64,000 nucleotides of DNA from Streptomyces chattanoogensis (GCF_001294335.1 NZ_LGKG01000139.1:42010-106009); one strand, 5' to 3'; counted from the first letter of the stretch, positions 1-8,313 are shown. Made by a program: numbers and translations. Notes: generated from the sequence alone by a model not told the origin.

Positions 1-29
1 GCGGATCGGCTATACATGGGACCCATCGG

Positions 30-45
30 CTAGAACGCGTTCTAG
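30..45. promoter_or_regulatory. KstR-like palindromic operator
   Basis: A perfect 16-bp palindrome, CTAGAACGCGTTCTAG. Its core fits the TNNAACNNGTTNNA consensus known for KstR, the TetR-family repressor of steroid catabolism in actinobacteria. A TATACAT box lies just to its left (positions 11-17). The first gene starts about 375 bp downstream and belongs to an enoyl-CoA hydratase/SDR operon of the steroid side-chain type, which makes the match more credible. The site may equally serve a divergent gene off the left edge. Confidence 0.55.
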
Positions 46-91
46 AAGTGCGGTGCGTCGGCGGGTGCTGAATGGGTGCTGGGCGGATGGC

Positions 92-187
92 CGGACGTTG
101 GGCGTCGGGTGCCGAACGTTGGACGTCGGACGTCGGACGTCGGCGTCCGGCAGCGGACGGCGGGCGGCAGACGGCAGACGTACGGCA
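92..187. repeat. GACGTC-rich direct repeats in 5' leader region
   Basis: Tandem and degenerate copies of GGACGTCGGACGTC fill part of the 1-421 stretch that precedes the hydratase gene. The same motif recurs at many places in this window (for example 8314-8354, 9162-9300, 41570-41712, 49279-49312). Apart from the palindrome at 30-45 and these repeats I see no gene in 1-421. Confidence 0.7.
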
Positions 188-421
188 TACGGAGGTACGG
201 AAGCCCGGCGAGCACCCGACGGGCGACCGGCGGACGTCACGTCACACGGAAGGGCCAGCCGCCCGGCCACCCGACGGACCCCCGTCGGCGCCCCCGCCCC
301 CGCCCCGCCCACCGGAACGCCGCCCCGCCGACCCGAAACGACCCCGGCCCGGCCGACGGTGCGGACGACCGGGCCGGGGTCTTCACACCGAGCACCCCCG
401 TGGTGAAGGAGCGACCGCCCC

Positions 422-1297
422 ATGCCCATCGACGCCGCCAAGGCCCTCTCCGCCGAACCGCGGACCACCGAACTCGCCTGGGACCACAAGGACATCCAGC
501 TCTACCACCTCGGCATCGGCGCCGGCGCCGCCACCCCGGAGAAGCCGCACCCCGCCACCGACCCCGACGAACTGCGCTACACCCTCGAGAGCGCGCTGCA
601 CGTCCTGCCCAGCTTCGCCACCGTCGCCGGCGGCGGCATGGCGGTGGCCGGCGGACTGTCCGCCCCCGGCATCGACGTCGACCTCGCCGCCGTCCTGCAC
701 GGCGGCCAGACCGTCACCGTCCACCGCCCCATACCCGTCCGGGGCCGCGCCGTCCAGACCTCCACCGTCCCCGCGGTCTACGACAAACAGAAGGCGGCGG
801 TCATCGTGCTGCGCTCCGAAGTGGCGGACGACGACGGCCCGTTGTGGACCTGCGACACCCAGATCTTCGTCCGCGGCGAGGGCGGCTTCGGCGGCGAACG
901 CGGCCCCTCCGCCCGCCTCGAACTGCCCGACCGCGCCCCCGACCGCATCACCGGACGTCTCATCCGCGAGGACCAGGCGCTCCTCTACCGCCTCTCCGGC
1001 GACTGGAACCCGTTGCACGCCGACCCGGAGTTCGCCAAGCTCGCCGGCTTCGACCGGCCGATTCTGCACGGCCTGTGCTCGTACGGCGTCACGCTCAAGG
1101 CCGTCGTCGACACGGTGCTCGGCGGCGACGTCGCGCGCGTCCGCTCGTACACCACGCGCTTCGCCGGCGTCGTCTTCCCCGGAGAGACGCTGCGGATCCG
1201 GATCTGGGAGGGGGAAGGCCGGACGCAGGTGTCGGTCACGGCGGCCGACCGCGACGACGCGCCGGTCCTGGCGGACACCGTGGTCGAGCACAGCTAG
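422..1297 (+). CDS. MaoC-family (R)-enoyl-CoA hydratase, Hsd4B-like
   Basis: A 291-residue double hot-dog protein. The hydratase-2 signature is at residues 193-199 (GDWNPLH), giving the likely catalytic Asp194 and His199, followed by RPILHGLCSYG. A GEGGFGGERGPS stretch at about 152-163 is typical of the actinobacterial Hsd4B/ChsH3 group, which hydrates 2-enoyl-CoA intermediates in steroid side-chain beta-oxidation. The start is the ATG after GTGAAGGAGCGACC, a good ribosome binding site. It is the first gene of an operon with an alcohol dehydrogenase (68-nt gap) and an Hsd4A-like SDR. Hydratase chemistry is well supported; the steroid substrate is inference from family likeness, neighbours and the KstR-like palindrome upstream. 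A general fatty acyl-CoA hydratase is the alternative. Confidence 0.9.
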   Translation: MPIDAAKALSAEPRTTELAWDHKDIQLYHLGIGAGAATPEKPHPATDPDELRYTLESALHVLPSFATVAGGGMAVAGGLSAPGIDVDLAAVLHGGQTVTVHRPIPVRGRAVQTSTVPAVYDKQKAAVIVLRSEVADDDGPLWTCDTQIFVRGEGGFGGERGPSARLELPDRAPDRITGRLIREDQALLYRLSGDWNPLHADPEFAKLAGFDRPILHGLCSYGVTLKAVVDTVLGGDVARVRSYTTRFAGVVFPGETLRIRIWEGEGRTQVSVTAADRDDAPVLADTVVEHS

Positions 1298-1365
1298 AGG
1301 CACCGGGCGCAGCCAGGCGCCCCGGGCACCGCCCAGGGACCCACCAACCCGAGAGGAGCCGTCAC

Positions 1366-2463
1366 ATGCGCGCAGCCGTACAGCACGAGACAGGACAGGA
1401 CAAACTCGAGGTCCTCGACGACGTCGAAGCGGTGGGGTTCGGGCCCGGCAAGGTCAGGGTGCGGATGCGGGCCACCGGGCTGTGCCACTCCGACCTGTCC
1501 GCGATGAGCGGGGTGCTGCCGCAGCCCGCGCCCTTCGTCCCCGGGCACGAGGGCGCCGGCGAGATCCTGGACGTCGGCGACGGCGTCACCGGGCTGAGCC
1601 AGGGTGACCGCGTCCTGATGTGCTGGCTGCCCGCCTGCGGCAGCTGTCCGTCCTGCACACGCGGCCAGACCCATCTCTGCCTGGCCGGATTCATGAACGC
1701 CGGCACCCCCAACTTCAGGCGCCCCGGCGGCGGTCCCTCCGCGGCCCCCACCGACCTGTTCGGCTTCGCCGGAACCGGCACCTTCGCCGAGGAGGTGGTG
1801 GTCCCCGCCAACTGCGCGGTCCCGATCCCCGACGACGTCCCGTACGAGATCGCCGCGCTGATCGGCTGCGGCGTCACCACCGGGCTCGGTGCGGCCCTCA
1901 ACACCGCCGAGGTGGAGGCCGCGTCCTCCGTCGCGGTGATCGGCTGCGGCGGCGTCGGCATCTCCGTCATCCAGGGTGCCCGGGCCTGCGGCGCCGCCCA
2001 GATCATCGCCGTCGACCCGGTGGCCGCCCGCCGTGAGGCCGCGCTCCGCTTCGGTGCCACCGAGGCGGTCGCCCCCGGCGAACTCGCCGACGCCAGACAG
2101 CGGATCACCGCGGGGGAGGGCTTCGACTACGTCTTCGAGGTGGTCGGCAAGTCCGCCACCGCCCGCACCGCCTACGAGACGACCCGGCGCGGCGGCACCC
2201 TGTGCGTGGTCGGCGCGGGCGCGCTGGACGACATCTTCCAGGTCAATATGTTCGAGCTGTTCTTCGACGAGAAGCGGATTCTGCCGTCGCTCTACGGGGG
2301 CGGGGACGTGCTGCGCTCCTACGACCGGGCCATCGCCCTGTGGCGGGCCGGCCGGATCGACCTCGAGGGGCTGATCACCCATCGTGTCCGGCTCGCCGAG
2401 ATCAATGAGGCGCTCGATCAGATGCGCTCCGGTACGGCACTGCGGACGTGCATAGAGATCTGA
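1366..2463 (+). CDS. Zinc-dependent alcohol dehydrogenase (class III/NDMA-type MDR)
   Basis: A 365-residue medium-chain dehydrogenase. The catalytic zinc ligands are Cys40 and the His61-Glu62 pair (in PGHEGAG); the structural zinc knot is Cys91, Cys94, Cys97 and Cys105. A Rossmann GCGGVG motif lies near residue 195. It most resembles the class III/NDMA-dependent actinobacterial alcohol dehydrogenases. The start is the ATG after GAGAGGAGCC. It lies between the MaoC hydratase and the SDR in the same orientation, so it probably oxidises an alcohol or aldehyde made by, or feeding, the same catabolic pathway. The substrate cannot be read from sequence. Confidence 0.9.
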   Translation: MRAAVQHETGQDKLEVLDDVEAVGFGPGKVRVRMRATGLCHSDLSAMSGVLPQPAPFVPGHEGAGEILDVGDGVTGLSQGDRVLMCWLPACGSCPSCTRGQTHLCLAGFMNAGTPNFRRPGGGPSAAPTDLFGFAGTGTFAEEVVVPANCAVPIPDDVPYEIAALIGCGVTTGLGAALNTAEVEAASSVAVIGCGGVGISVIQGARACGAAQIIAVDPVAARREAALRFGATEAVAPGELADARQRITAGEGFDYVFEVVGKSATARTAYETTRRGGTLCVVGAGALDDIFQVNMFELFFDEKRILPSLYGGGDVLRSYDRAIALWRAGRIDLEGLITHRVRLAEINEALDQMRSGTALRTCIEI

Positions 2464-2482
2464 CGCACGCCCTCCACCGAGA

Positions 2483-2530
2483 ACCCCGTTCGTCACGGAC
2501 CCGGTTCGTCAGGGACCCCGTTCGCCAAGG
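2483..2530. repeat. 16-bp tandem repeat, three copies
   Basis: Three adjacent 16-bp units (starting at 2483, 2499 and 2515) with consensus ACCCCGTTCGTCAGGG fill the gap between the alcohol dehydrogenase and SDR genes, ending 30 bp before the SDR start. They look like a slippage-derived microsatellite in the transcribed leader. Confidence 0.7.
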
Positions 2531-2560
2531 CCAACCCCCTTCGCCGAGGAGAGGACAGCA

Positions 2561-3523
2561 ATGGCACAGCCACAGCCACAGCCACTGCCACTTGAGGGAC
2601 TGACCGCGATCGTCACCGGTGCCGGCCGCGGCCTCGGGCGCGCCGAGGCCCTCGAACTCGCCCGTCTGGGCGCCGCTGTCGTCGTCAACGACTTCGGACA
2701 GCCGGGCCGGGACGGCACCGGCGAGGCCTCCGCCGCCCCCGCCGCCGAGGTGGTCGCCGAGATCCGGGCGGCGGGCGGCCGGGCCATCGCCCACCTGGGC
2801 GATGTCGCCGACTTCGCGCAGGCCCGTGCGCTGGTCCAACTGGCCGTCGACAGCTACGGAAGACTCGACATCCTGGTCAACAACGCGGGCATCCTCCGCG
2901 ACCGGATGGTGTTCTCCATGAGCGAGGACGAATGGGACTCGGTGATCCGCGTCCACCTCAAGGGCCACTTCAACACCACCCACTTCGCCGCGGTCCACTG
3001 GCGCGCCCGCTCCAAGGAGGCCGGCGGCCCGGTCTACGGACGGATCGTCAACACCTCGTCCGAGGCGTTCCTCGCGGGCTCGGCGGGGCAGCCCAACTAC
3101 GCCGCGGCCAAGGGCGGCATCGTCGGCCTGACCACGTCCACGGCGCTGGCGCTGGCCAAGTACGGCGTGACCGCCAATGTCATCTGCCCGCGCGCCCGCA
3201 CCCGGATGACCGAGGACGTCTTCGCGGGCTTCGGGGTACCGGCGGAGGGCGAGCTGGACGCGCTGGCGCCCGAGCATGTCTCCCCGCTCGTCGGCTATCT
3301 GGCCTCACCCGCCGCGGCCAAGGTCAACGGCCAGCTGCTCGTCGTCCACGGCGGTATGGTCGCCGTCGCCGAACGCCCCAGGATCGCCGCCAAGTTCGAC
3401 ACGGCGAAGGACGTGTTCAGCTTCGAGGAGCTGGACGGCCTGCTCACGCCGTACTACGCGGAACGGCCGCCGAACGAGACCTTCGGAGCGGCCGAGGTGC
3501 TGAGCCTCCGGCACGGCGGCTGA
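2561..3523 (+). CDS. SDR dehydrogenase, Hsd4A/17-beta-HSD4-like
   Basis: A 320-residue short-chain dehydrogenase. The cofactor motif is TGAGRGLGRAEA, followed by VVVNDFG, where the Asp favours NAD over NADP. NNAG lies near residue 109. The catalytic core is NTSSEAF with YAAAK (Ser, Tyr, Lys). The C-terminal tail beyond about 250 residues is longer than a classic SDR, as in Hsd4A-type 3-hydroxyacyl-CoA dehydrogenases that act with Hsd4B hydratases. The N-terminus has a run of Gln-Pro repeats (MAQPQPQPQPLPLEG). The start follows GAGGAGAGGACAGCA. As last gene of the operon it would oxidise the 3-hydroxyacyl-CoA made by the first gene. Confidence 0.9.
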   Translation: MAQPQPQPLPLEGLTAIVTGAGRGLGRAEALELARLGAAVVVNDFGQPGRDGTGEASAAPAAEVVAEIRAAGGRAIAHLGDVADFAQARALVQLAVDSYGRLDILVNNAGILRDRMVFSMSEDEWDSVIRVHLKGHFNTTHFAAVHWRARSKEAGGPVYGRIVNTSSEAFLAGSAGQPNYAAAKGGIVGLTTSTALALAKYGVTANVICPRARTRMTEDVFAGFGVPAEGELDALAPEHVSPLVGYLASPAAAKVNGQLLVVHGGMVAVAERPRIAAKFDTAKDVFSFEELDGLLTPYYAERPPNETFGAAEVLSLRHGG

Positions 3524-3588
3524 GACGGACGGCAGTCGGGCGGCAGTCCGGGTGGCAGTGCCGGTGGCGGTACGAGTGGTGCACACAA

Positions 3589-3634
3589 CGGCCGTGGCCG
3601 CCGTCCCGGGTGAAGCGGGAGGCGGCCACGGCCG
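3589..3634. terminator. Bidirectional hairpin terminator
   Basis: A stem of about 19 bp with one bulge, CGGCCGTGGCCGCCGTCCCG against CGGGAGGCGGCCACGGCCG, and a GGTGAAG loop. It lies between the SDR gene (plus strand) and the convergent small gene ending at 3648, so it can serve both. No U-tract, as is usual in Streptomyces. Confidence 0.75.
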
Positions 3635-3647
3635 ACAGCCGGACGCG

Positions 3648-3815
3648 TTAGGCGCCCTGGGTCTGCTTCACCCGGCGGTGCCGGCCGTGCACATCGGCCT
3701 GGACCTCCTCCGTGGCAGCCGGGCCACGGTGCCTGCCGGAGCTTGCCGCCTCGGCGGCCTGGGCGGTCGCCTCCTGGGGGCGCGCCTCGGTCGTGTCGGT
3801 TCGGGCTTCGGACAT
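3648..3815 (-). CDS. Small basic protein of 55 residues, unknown
   Basis: A short gene of 55 codons plus stop that begins 8 nt after the stop of the upstream 481-residue gene, so the two are almost certainly co-transcribed. The protein starts MSEARTDTTEARPQEATA, is rich in Ala, Glu and Thr at first, and becomes basic in its second half. Two GRHR motifs occur (SSGRHRGPAA and VHGRHRRVKQTQ). No signal peptide or membrane segment. GGAG lies about 11 nt before the ATG. I do not recognise a family with a known function. Its position after a propeller-like protein suggests a partner or substrate role, which is inference only. Confidence 0.65.
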   Translation of the reverse strand: MSEARTDTTEARPQEATAQAAEAASSGRHRGPAATEEVQADVHGRHRRVKQTQGA

Positions 3816-3823
3816 GGAAACAG

Positions 3824-5269
3824 TCACTCCGTCAGATCGCTTACTGCTGTACGCGTCGGGACCTCCCCCAGCAACCGCCGGGGGTGCCCCCCAGCGGAAC
3901 CGTCGGTGGCCGGGTCAACCGGCTGCGTAGCCCCCGTCGGAATTCTAACTTGGCGGGAAATAGCGCTCCACCGGGCCTCCGGGGCCGCCAGAGGTGCCTG
4001 CTGGAGGGGCACTGGCCTGCACATTTGGGGATGCGCGGGGACCTCCTGCGGTTCCGCGTCGGCGTCCGGAAGTTGTGCAGATGATGTGGAGCCGTTGTCG
4101 GCATCCGCTGCATCCGGGACAATCCCGCCCTTGATCTCCGGTGCTGCCGTTTCTGCCGCGTGCGCCGCCGTCTCCGCCGCCGGAGTCGCGACCCTCGCCA
4201 CCGGCCTCGCCCCAGTCCCCATCCCGGTCTCAGCCCCGGCCCCAGCCCCCGCCCCCGGCCCCAGCGGTACGGCCATCCGCGCCACCCCGCACGGCACCGC
4301 ATCCGTCGCGTACGGCAGCAGCAGCTCCCCGCCCGCGGTCCACAGCCCCGTCCCCGCCAGCCACCCCTCCGGCACCGGGAGCTGTCGCAACTGCCGCCCC
4401 GACGGCCGCCATACGCCCAGCCGCATACCGTCCGCCGTATCGATCCGGAAGGCCACCGCGCAGCTCTCCGGCATCAGCATCTGGCCCGGCTGCACGGCGA
4501 ACGGCGTCGCGAACCCGTCGGCCGGACGCAGGCATTCCGGGAAGCGCACCGGCAGGCTGCTGCCCAGGACGCCCCAGCCCAGCCGGTCGTGCCCGGGGGC
4601 GTCCGACCGGAGCAGCAGCAGCCCGCTGTCCGGATCGGCCAGCAGCAGACGGTCGTTGCTCTCCTCGGTGATCTGCAGCAGCGGGCTGGCCTCGCCGCCC
4701 CGCTCCAGGTCGACTACCACGGTCTTCGTGCGCCCCGCCAGCTCCCGGTCCAGTGCCAGCAGCCGACCGTCGCGATCCAGCCAGACGCCGCCCCTGCAGC
4801 GCCCCGGGATCTCGGTGACCCGCTCGGGACCGTGCGCGCCGCCGTGCACCAGCCACAGCACGGTGCTGTCCGCGCCGGGTGCCAGGGCGTAGCCGAGCGT
4901 GCCGCCGGGTGTGGGCGGCAGCAGCGTCAGCTCGGGCGCTTCCACGGCACCCAGCAGGAGTTCGCCAGTTCCCGGGCCCGTCGGGTAAAGGAGAAAGAGT
5001 GCGAAGCGGTCGGCGACCCGGCGCAGGATCAGCACCCGGCCGTCGGCGAGCGGCAGCAGTTCGCTGTCCGGCTCCTCGGGCTGGCTGCCGGCCAGCGGTA
5101 CGGCGTACGGCTCGGGGCCGCTCAGCGTCCAGCGCTCCGGAAACCGGCTCCCGGCGGCGTCGTCGTGACGGGCGAGCCGGGCGGCGTACGAACCGTCGGC
5201 GGCGATCGTCAGCGCCGCGCGGTGCGGGCTGCCGAGCGCCGTGGTGTCCTCAGGGGCACAGATCGTCAT
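3824..5269 (-). CDS. Beta-propeller-like protein of unknown function
   Basis: 481 residues. The start chosen is the ATG preceded by GGAGGTGACCACTCG, a strong ribosome binding site. Residues 1 to about 330 show repeated short strands with Gly-Asp turns (DGRVLILRR, DGRLLALDR, DSGLLLLRSD), which suggests a TolB- or WD-like propeller. A low-complexity Gly-Ala-Pro linker follows (GPGAGAGAGAETGMGTG), then an acidic, poorly conserved-looking tail. The last 30 residues are encoded partly by an intergenic-type repeat (3861-3892), so the C-terminus may be recently extended. No signal peptide. Together with the small gene just downstream it forms a two-gene unit. Function unknown. Confidence 0.7.
   Translation of the reverse strand: MTICAPEDTTALGSPHRAALTIAADGSYAARLARHDDAAGSRFPERWTLSGPEPYAVPLAGSQPEEPDSELLPLADGRVLILRRVADRFALFLLYPTGPGTGELLLGAVEAPELTLLPPTPGGTLGYALAPGADSTVLWLVHGGAHGPERVTEIPGRCRGGVWLDRDGRLLALDRELAGRTKTVVVDLERGGEASPLLQITEESNDRLLLADPDSGLLLLRSDAPGHDRLGWGVLGSSLPVRFPECLRPADGFATPFAVQPGQMLMPESCAVAFRIDTADGMRLGVWRPSGRQLRQLPVPEGWLAGTGLWTAGGELLLPYATDAVPCGVARMAVPLGPGAGAGAGAETGMGTGARPVARVATPAAETAAHAAETAAPEIKGGIVPDAADADNGSTSSAQLPDADAEPQEVPAHPQMCRPVPLQQAPLAAPEARWSAISRQVRIPTGATQPVDPATDGSAGGHPRRLLGEVPTRTAVSDLTE
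3861..3892. repeat. Streptomyces intergenic-type palindromic repeat inside CDS end
   Basis: CTCCCCCAGC and GCCGGGGGTGCCCCC halves form a GC-rich dyad. A related element occurs at 61090-61122 between the sugar-binding protein and permease genes. I recognise this type as a common dispersed repeat in Streptomyces. Here it supplies the codons for GGHPRRLLGEV near the end of the propeller-like protein. Confidence 0.55.
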
Positions 5270-5488
5270 CGAGTGGTCACCTCCAGTCAGGAAGTGACGG
5301 TAGTTTTCGCACTTCCGGCCGATCAACGAGGGTTGCCGCACTTCACGCATAAGGATGGTGGTTGTCCGGTTCGTCGGGCATGGGCGGGGTGGGTGTGCTC
5401 CGTCGCCGCCCTGCGGTGCCGGTGCCGCAGGCGGTCGCCGGGCACGACGGCCCGCGCCCTGTCACAGCCGGGAGGTAACCTTCCACCC

Positions 5489-6355
5489 GTGCCCGTACTG
5501 TCTGAAGTCCTCGCCGCGCTCGACGCCCTCTGGCCCCCCGAGCGGGCCGAAGGGTGGGACGCCGTCGGCACGGTCTGCGGTGACCCCGGAGCCGAGGTCC
5601 GCCGTGTGCTGTTCGCCGTCGACCCGGTCCAGGAAATCGTCGACGAGGCGGTGCAGCTCGGCGCCGATCTCCTGGTCACCCACCACCCGCTCTATCTGCG
5701 CGGTACGACGACGGTTGCGGCCTCGACCTTCAAGGGCAAGGTCGTGCACACCCTGATCAAGCACGACATCGCGCTGCACGTCGCGCACACCAACGCCGAC
5801 ACCGCCGACCCCGGAGTCTCCGACGCCCTGGCCGGCGCCCTGGATCTGCGCATCCTCGGCCCCCTGGTACCGGACCCGGGCGACCCGGCCGGCCGCCGGG
5901 GCCTGGGCCGGATCTGCGAGCTCCCACACCCGATGACGCTGGCCGACTTCGCCTCGTACGCCGCCGCACGGCTGCCCGCCACCGCGCAGGGCATCCGGGC
6001 GGCCGGCGAACCGGACCGCGAGATCCGCCGGATCGCCGTCTCCGGCGGCTCCGGCGACAGCCTCTTCGACGACGTCCGGGCCGCCGGTGTGGACGCCTTC
6101 CTCACCGCCGACCTGCGTCACCACCCGGCCTCCGAGGCCACCCAGCAGACCCCGCTCGCGCTGCTCGACGCCGCCCACTGGGCCACCGAATGGCCGTGGT
6201 GCGAGCAGGCCGCGGCCCAGCTGGACGCGGTCTCCGACCGGCACGGCTGGGGCCTGCGCACGCATGTCTCCCGTACGGTCACCGACCCCTGGACCGCCCA
6301 CGCGGCGTCCGCCCCGCTCACCACCCCGACACACACCACAGGAGCCCCCCGCTGA
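5489..6355 (+). CDS. Nif3-like dinuclear metal center protein
   Basis: 288 residues from a GTG preceded by GGGAGGTAACC. The N-terminal half has the Nif3 signatures VDPVQEIVDEA and LLVTHHPLYLRG (paired His metal ligands), then HVAHTNADTA. The C-terminal half has GSGDSLFDDVRAAGVDAFLTAD, split here only by length, and a late HWATEWPWCEQ with the usual His and Glu ligands. This is the NIF3/DUF34 family, which forms toroidal hexamers with a bimetal site; a GTP cyclohydrolase-like or metallochaperone role has been discussed but is unproven. Its stop overlaps the next start (CTGA), so translation is coupled to the zinc-ribbon gene. Confidence 0.9.
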   Translation: MPVLSEVLAALDALWPPERAEGWDAVGTVCGDPGAEVRRVLFAVDPVQEIVDEAVQLGADLLVTHHPLYLRGTTTVAASTFKGKVVHTLIKHDIALHVAHTNADTADPGVSDALAGALDLRILGPLVPDPGDPAGRRGLGRICELPHPMTLADFASYAAARLPATAQGIRAAGEPDREIRRIAVSGGSGDSLFDDVRAAGVDAFLTADLRHHPASEATQQTPLALLDAAHWATEWPWCEQAAAQLDAVSDRHGWGLRTHVSRTVTDPWTAHAASAPLTTPTHTTGAPR

Positions 6356-7095
6356 ACGCCGCGCCCGCCGACCAGATCCGCCTCCTCGACGTCCAGGCCC
6401 TGGACGTGAGGCTCACCCAGCTCGCGCACCGGCGCAAGAACCTGCCCGAGCTCGCCGAACTGGCGACCCTGGAGGCCGACCTCACCCAGCAGCGCGACCT
6501 CCTGGTCGCCGCGCAGACCGAGGAGAGCGACACCAGCCGCGAGCAGACCAAGGCCGAACAGGACGTGGACCAGGTGCGCCAGCGCGCCGCCCGCGACCAG
6601 AAGCGCCTGGACTCCGGCGCCGTCACCTCCCCCAAGGACCTGGAGAACCTCCAGCACGAACTGACCTCGCTGGCCAAGCGGCAGGGCGACCTGGAGGACG
6701 TCGTCCTGGAGGTCATGGAGCGCCGGGAGGCCGCCCAGGAGCGGGTCACCGAGCTCACCGGCCGGGTCGAGGCCATCCAGGCCAAGGTCGACGACGCCGC
6801 CGCGCGCCGGGACGCCGCCCACGCCGAGATCGACGCCGAGGCCGCCACCGCCACCAAGGAGCGCGAGCTGACCGTCGCCGACATCCCGGCCGATCTCCTC
6901 AAGCTCTACGACAAGATCCGCGCCAAGGAGGGCGGCATCGGCGCGGCCCGCCTCTACCAGCGCCGCTGCGAGGGCTGCCGCCTGGAGCTGAACATCACCG
7001 AGCTCAACGACGTCCGGGCGGCCGCCGCGGACACCGTTGTGCGCTGCGAGAACTGCACCCGCATCCTCGTCCGCACGCCCGACTCGGGCCTGTAG
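6352..7095 (+). CDS. C4 zinc-ribbon coiled-coil protein, CTG start
   Basis: 247 residues. Most of the protein is a long coiled coil (about 20-190, rich in Glu, Arg, Gln and Ala), then a C-terminal zinc ribbon with two CxxC knuckles (CEGC and CENC). This is the DUF164/CT398-like family found next to nif3 in actinobacteria. The reading frame has no ATG, GTG or TTG before the conserved N-terminus (NAAPADQIRLLDVQALD). The frame runs from a CTG overlapping the nif3 stop as CTGA, with AGGAG 7 nt before it. The next normal codon, a GTG 18 codons in, would delete that N-terminus. I therefore place the start at CTG. Role unknown, perhaps nucleic acid or protein bridging. Confidence 0.85.
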   Translation: MNAAPADQIRLLDVQALDVRLTQLAHRRKNLPELAELATLEADLTQQRDLLVAAQTEESDTSREQTKAEQDVDQVRQRAARDQKRLDSGAVTSPKDLENLQHELTSLAKRQGDLEDVVLEVMERREAAQERVTELTGRVEAIQAKVDDAAARRDAAHAEIDAEAATATKERELTVADIPADLLKLYDKIRAKEGGIGAARLYQRRCEGCRLELNITELNDVRAAAADTVVRCENCTRILVRTPDSGL

Positions 7096-7098
7096 GTC

Positions 7099-8289
7099 AT
7101 GGCGCGGACGTTCATCGTCGAGGCGGACGGCGGCTCCCGGGGCAACCCGGGGCCCGCCGGCTACGGCGCGGTGGTCCTCGACCCGGCGTCCGGCGAGGCG
7201 CTGGCCGAGGCCGCCGAGTACATCGGCACCGCGACCAACAACGTCGCCGAGTACAAGGGCCTGGTGGCCGGGCTGCGCGCCGCGCACGCCCTGGACCCCG
7301 AGGCCACCGTCCGCGTACGGATGGACTCCAAGCTGGTCGTCGAGCAGATGTCGGGCCGCTGGAAGATCAAGCACCCGGACATGAAGCCGCTGGCCGCCGA
7401 GGCCGCGAAGGTCTTCCCGCCCGGCCGGGTCACCTACGAGTGGATCCCGCGCGAGAAGAACAAGCACGCCGACCGGCTCGCCAACGAGGCGATGGACGCG
7501 GGCAAGAGCGGCAAGCAGTGGGAGCCGGGCGGCTCCAGGGCGGCGCTGGCCGCGGGCGCTTCCGGGGAGCCGGCGCGCAGCGCCGCCGCCCGCGCCGCCG
7601 ACGAGGCGGCCGAGGCGGCGGAGGCCTCGTCGCAGACGCGCGGCTGGGGCGCTCCCGACCTCGGTGCGCCCGCGACGTTCGTCCTGCTGCGGCACGGCGA
7701 GACCGCGCTGACGCCCCAGAAGCGCTTCTCCGGCAGCGGCGGCGGCAGCGACCCCGAGCTCTCCGCCGCCGGCCGCCGCCAGGCCGAGGCCACCGCCGCC
7801 GCGCTGGCCGCCCGCGGCACGATCCAGGCCGTCGTCAGCTCACCGCTGCGGCGCTGCCGGGAGACGGCGCAGACGGTCGCCGACCGGCTCGGCCTCGAGG
7901 TCCGGATCGAAGACGGGCTGCGCGAGGCGGACTTCGGGGCCTGGGAGGGGCTGACCTTCGCCGAGGCGCGCGAGCGCTACCCCGAGGACCTCGACGCCTG
8001 GCTCGCCTCCGCCAAGGCGGCGCCCACGGGCGGCGGCGAGTCCTTCGCCACGGTCGCCCGCCGGGTCGCGGTCGCCCGCGACAAGCTGGTCGCCCGTTAC
8101 GCGGGCAAGACCGTCCTGCTGGTCACGCATGTCACGCCGATCAAGACCCTGGTCCGGCTGGCACTGGGCGCCCCGCCCGAGGCGCTGTTCCGGATGGAGC
8201 TGTCCGCGGCGTCGCTGTCGGCGGTGGCGTACTACGCGGACGGGAATGCGTCACTGCGGCTGCTGAACGAGACGGCGCATCTGCGGTAG
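7099..8289 (+). CDS. Bifunctional RNase H / acid phosphatase
   Basis: 396 residues, two domains. Residues 1-135 are a type I RNase H: VEADGGSRGNPG (first Asp), NNVAEYKGL (Glu), RMDSKLVVEQM (Asp) and HADRLANEA (last Asp). An Ala-rich linker (about 140-190) follows. Residues 194-396 are a histidine phosphatase: VLLRHGETALT with the phosphate-accepting His, SSPLRRCRET, and VTHVTPIKTLV with the second His. This is the arrangement of S. coelicolor SCO2299, described as carrying both RNase HI and acid phosphatase activity; the phosphatase half resembles CobC. It starts 3 nt after the zinc-ribbon gene and completes the nif3 operon. A long hairpin follows the stop. Confidence 0.93.
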   Translation: MARTFIVEADGGSRGNPGPAGYGAVVLDPASGEALAEAAEYIGTATNNVAEYKGLVAGLRAAHALDPEATVRVRMDSKLVVEQMSGRWKIKHPDMKPLAAEAAKVFPPGRVTYEWIPREKNKHADRLANEAMDAGKSGKQWEPGGSRAALAAGASGEPARSAAARAADEAAEAAEASSQTRGWGAPDLGAPATFVLLRHGETALTPQKRFSGSGGGSDPELSAAGRRQAEATAAALAARGTIQAVVSSPLRRCRETAQTVADRLGLEVRIEDGLREADFGAWEGLTFAEARERYPEDLDAWLASAKAAPTGGGESFATVARRVAVARDKLVARYAGKTVLLVTHVTPIKTLVRLALGAPPEALFRMELSAASLSAVAYYADGNASLRLLNETAHLR

Positions 8290-8313
8290 CGGGTCCGGCA
8301 CGCGTACGGATGC

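Noticed and set aside
1294..2496. Minus-strand open frame opposite the alcohol dehydrogenase
   Set aside because: The plus frame has complete zinc and cofactor motifs; the antisense frame has none.
3552..4892. Plus-strand open frame of over 440 codons across the propeller-like gene
   Set aside because: Ser/Pro/Ala-rich with no motif; the minus-strand frame has a strong ribosome binding site and coherent strands.
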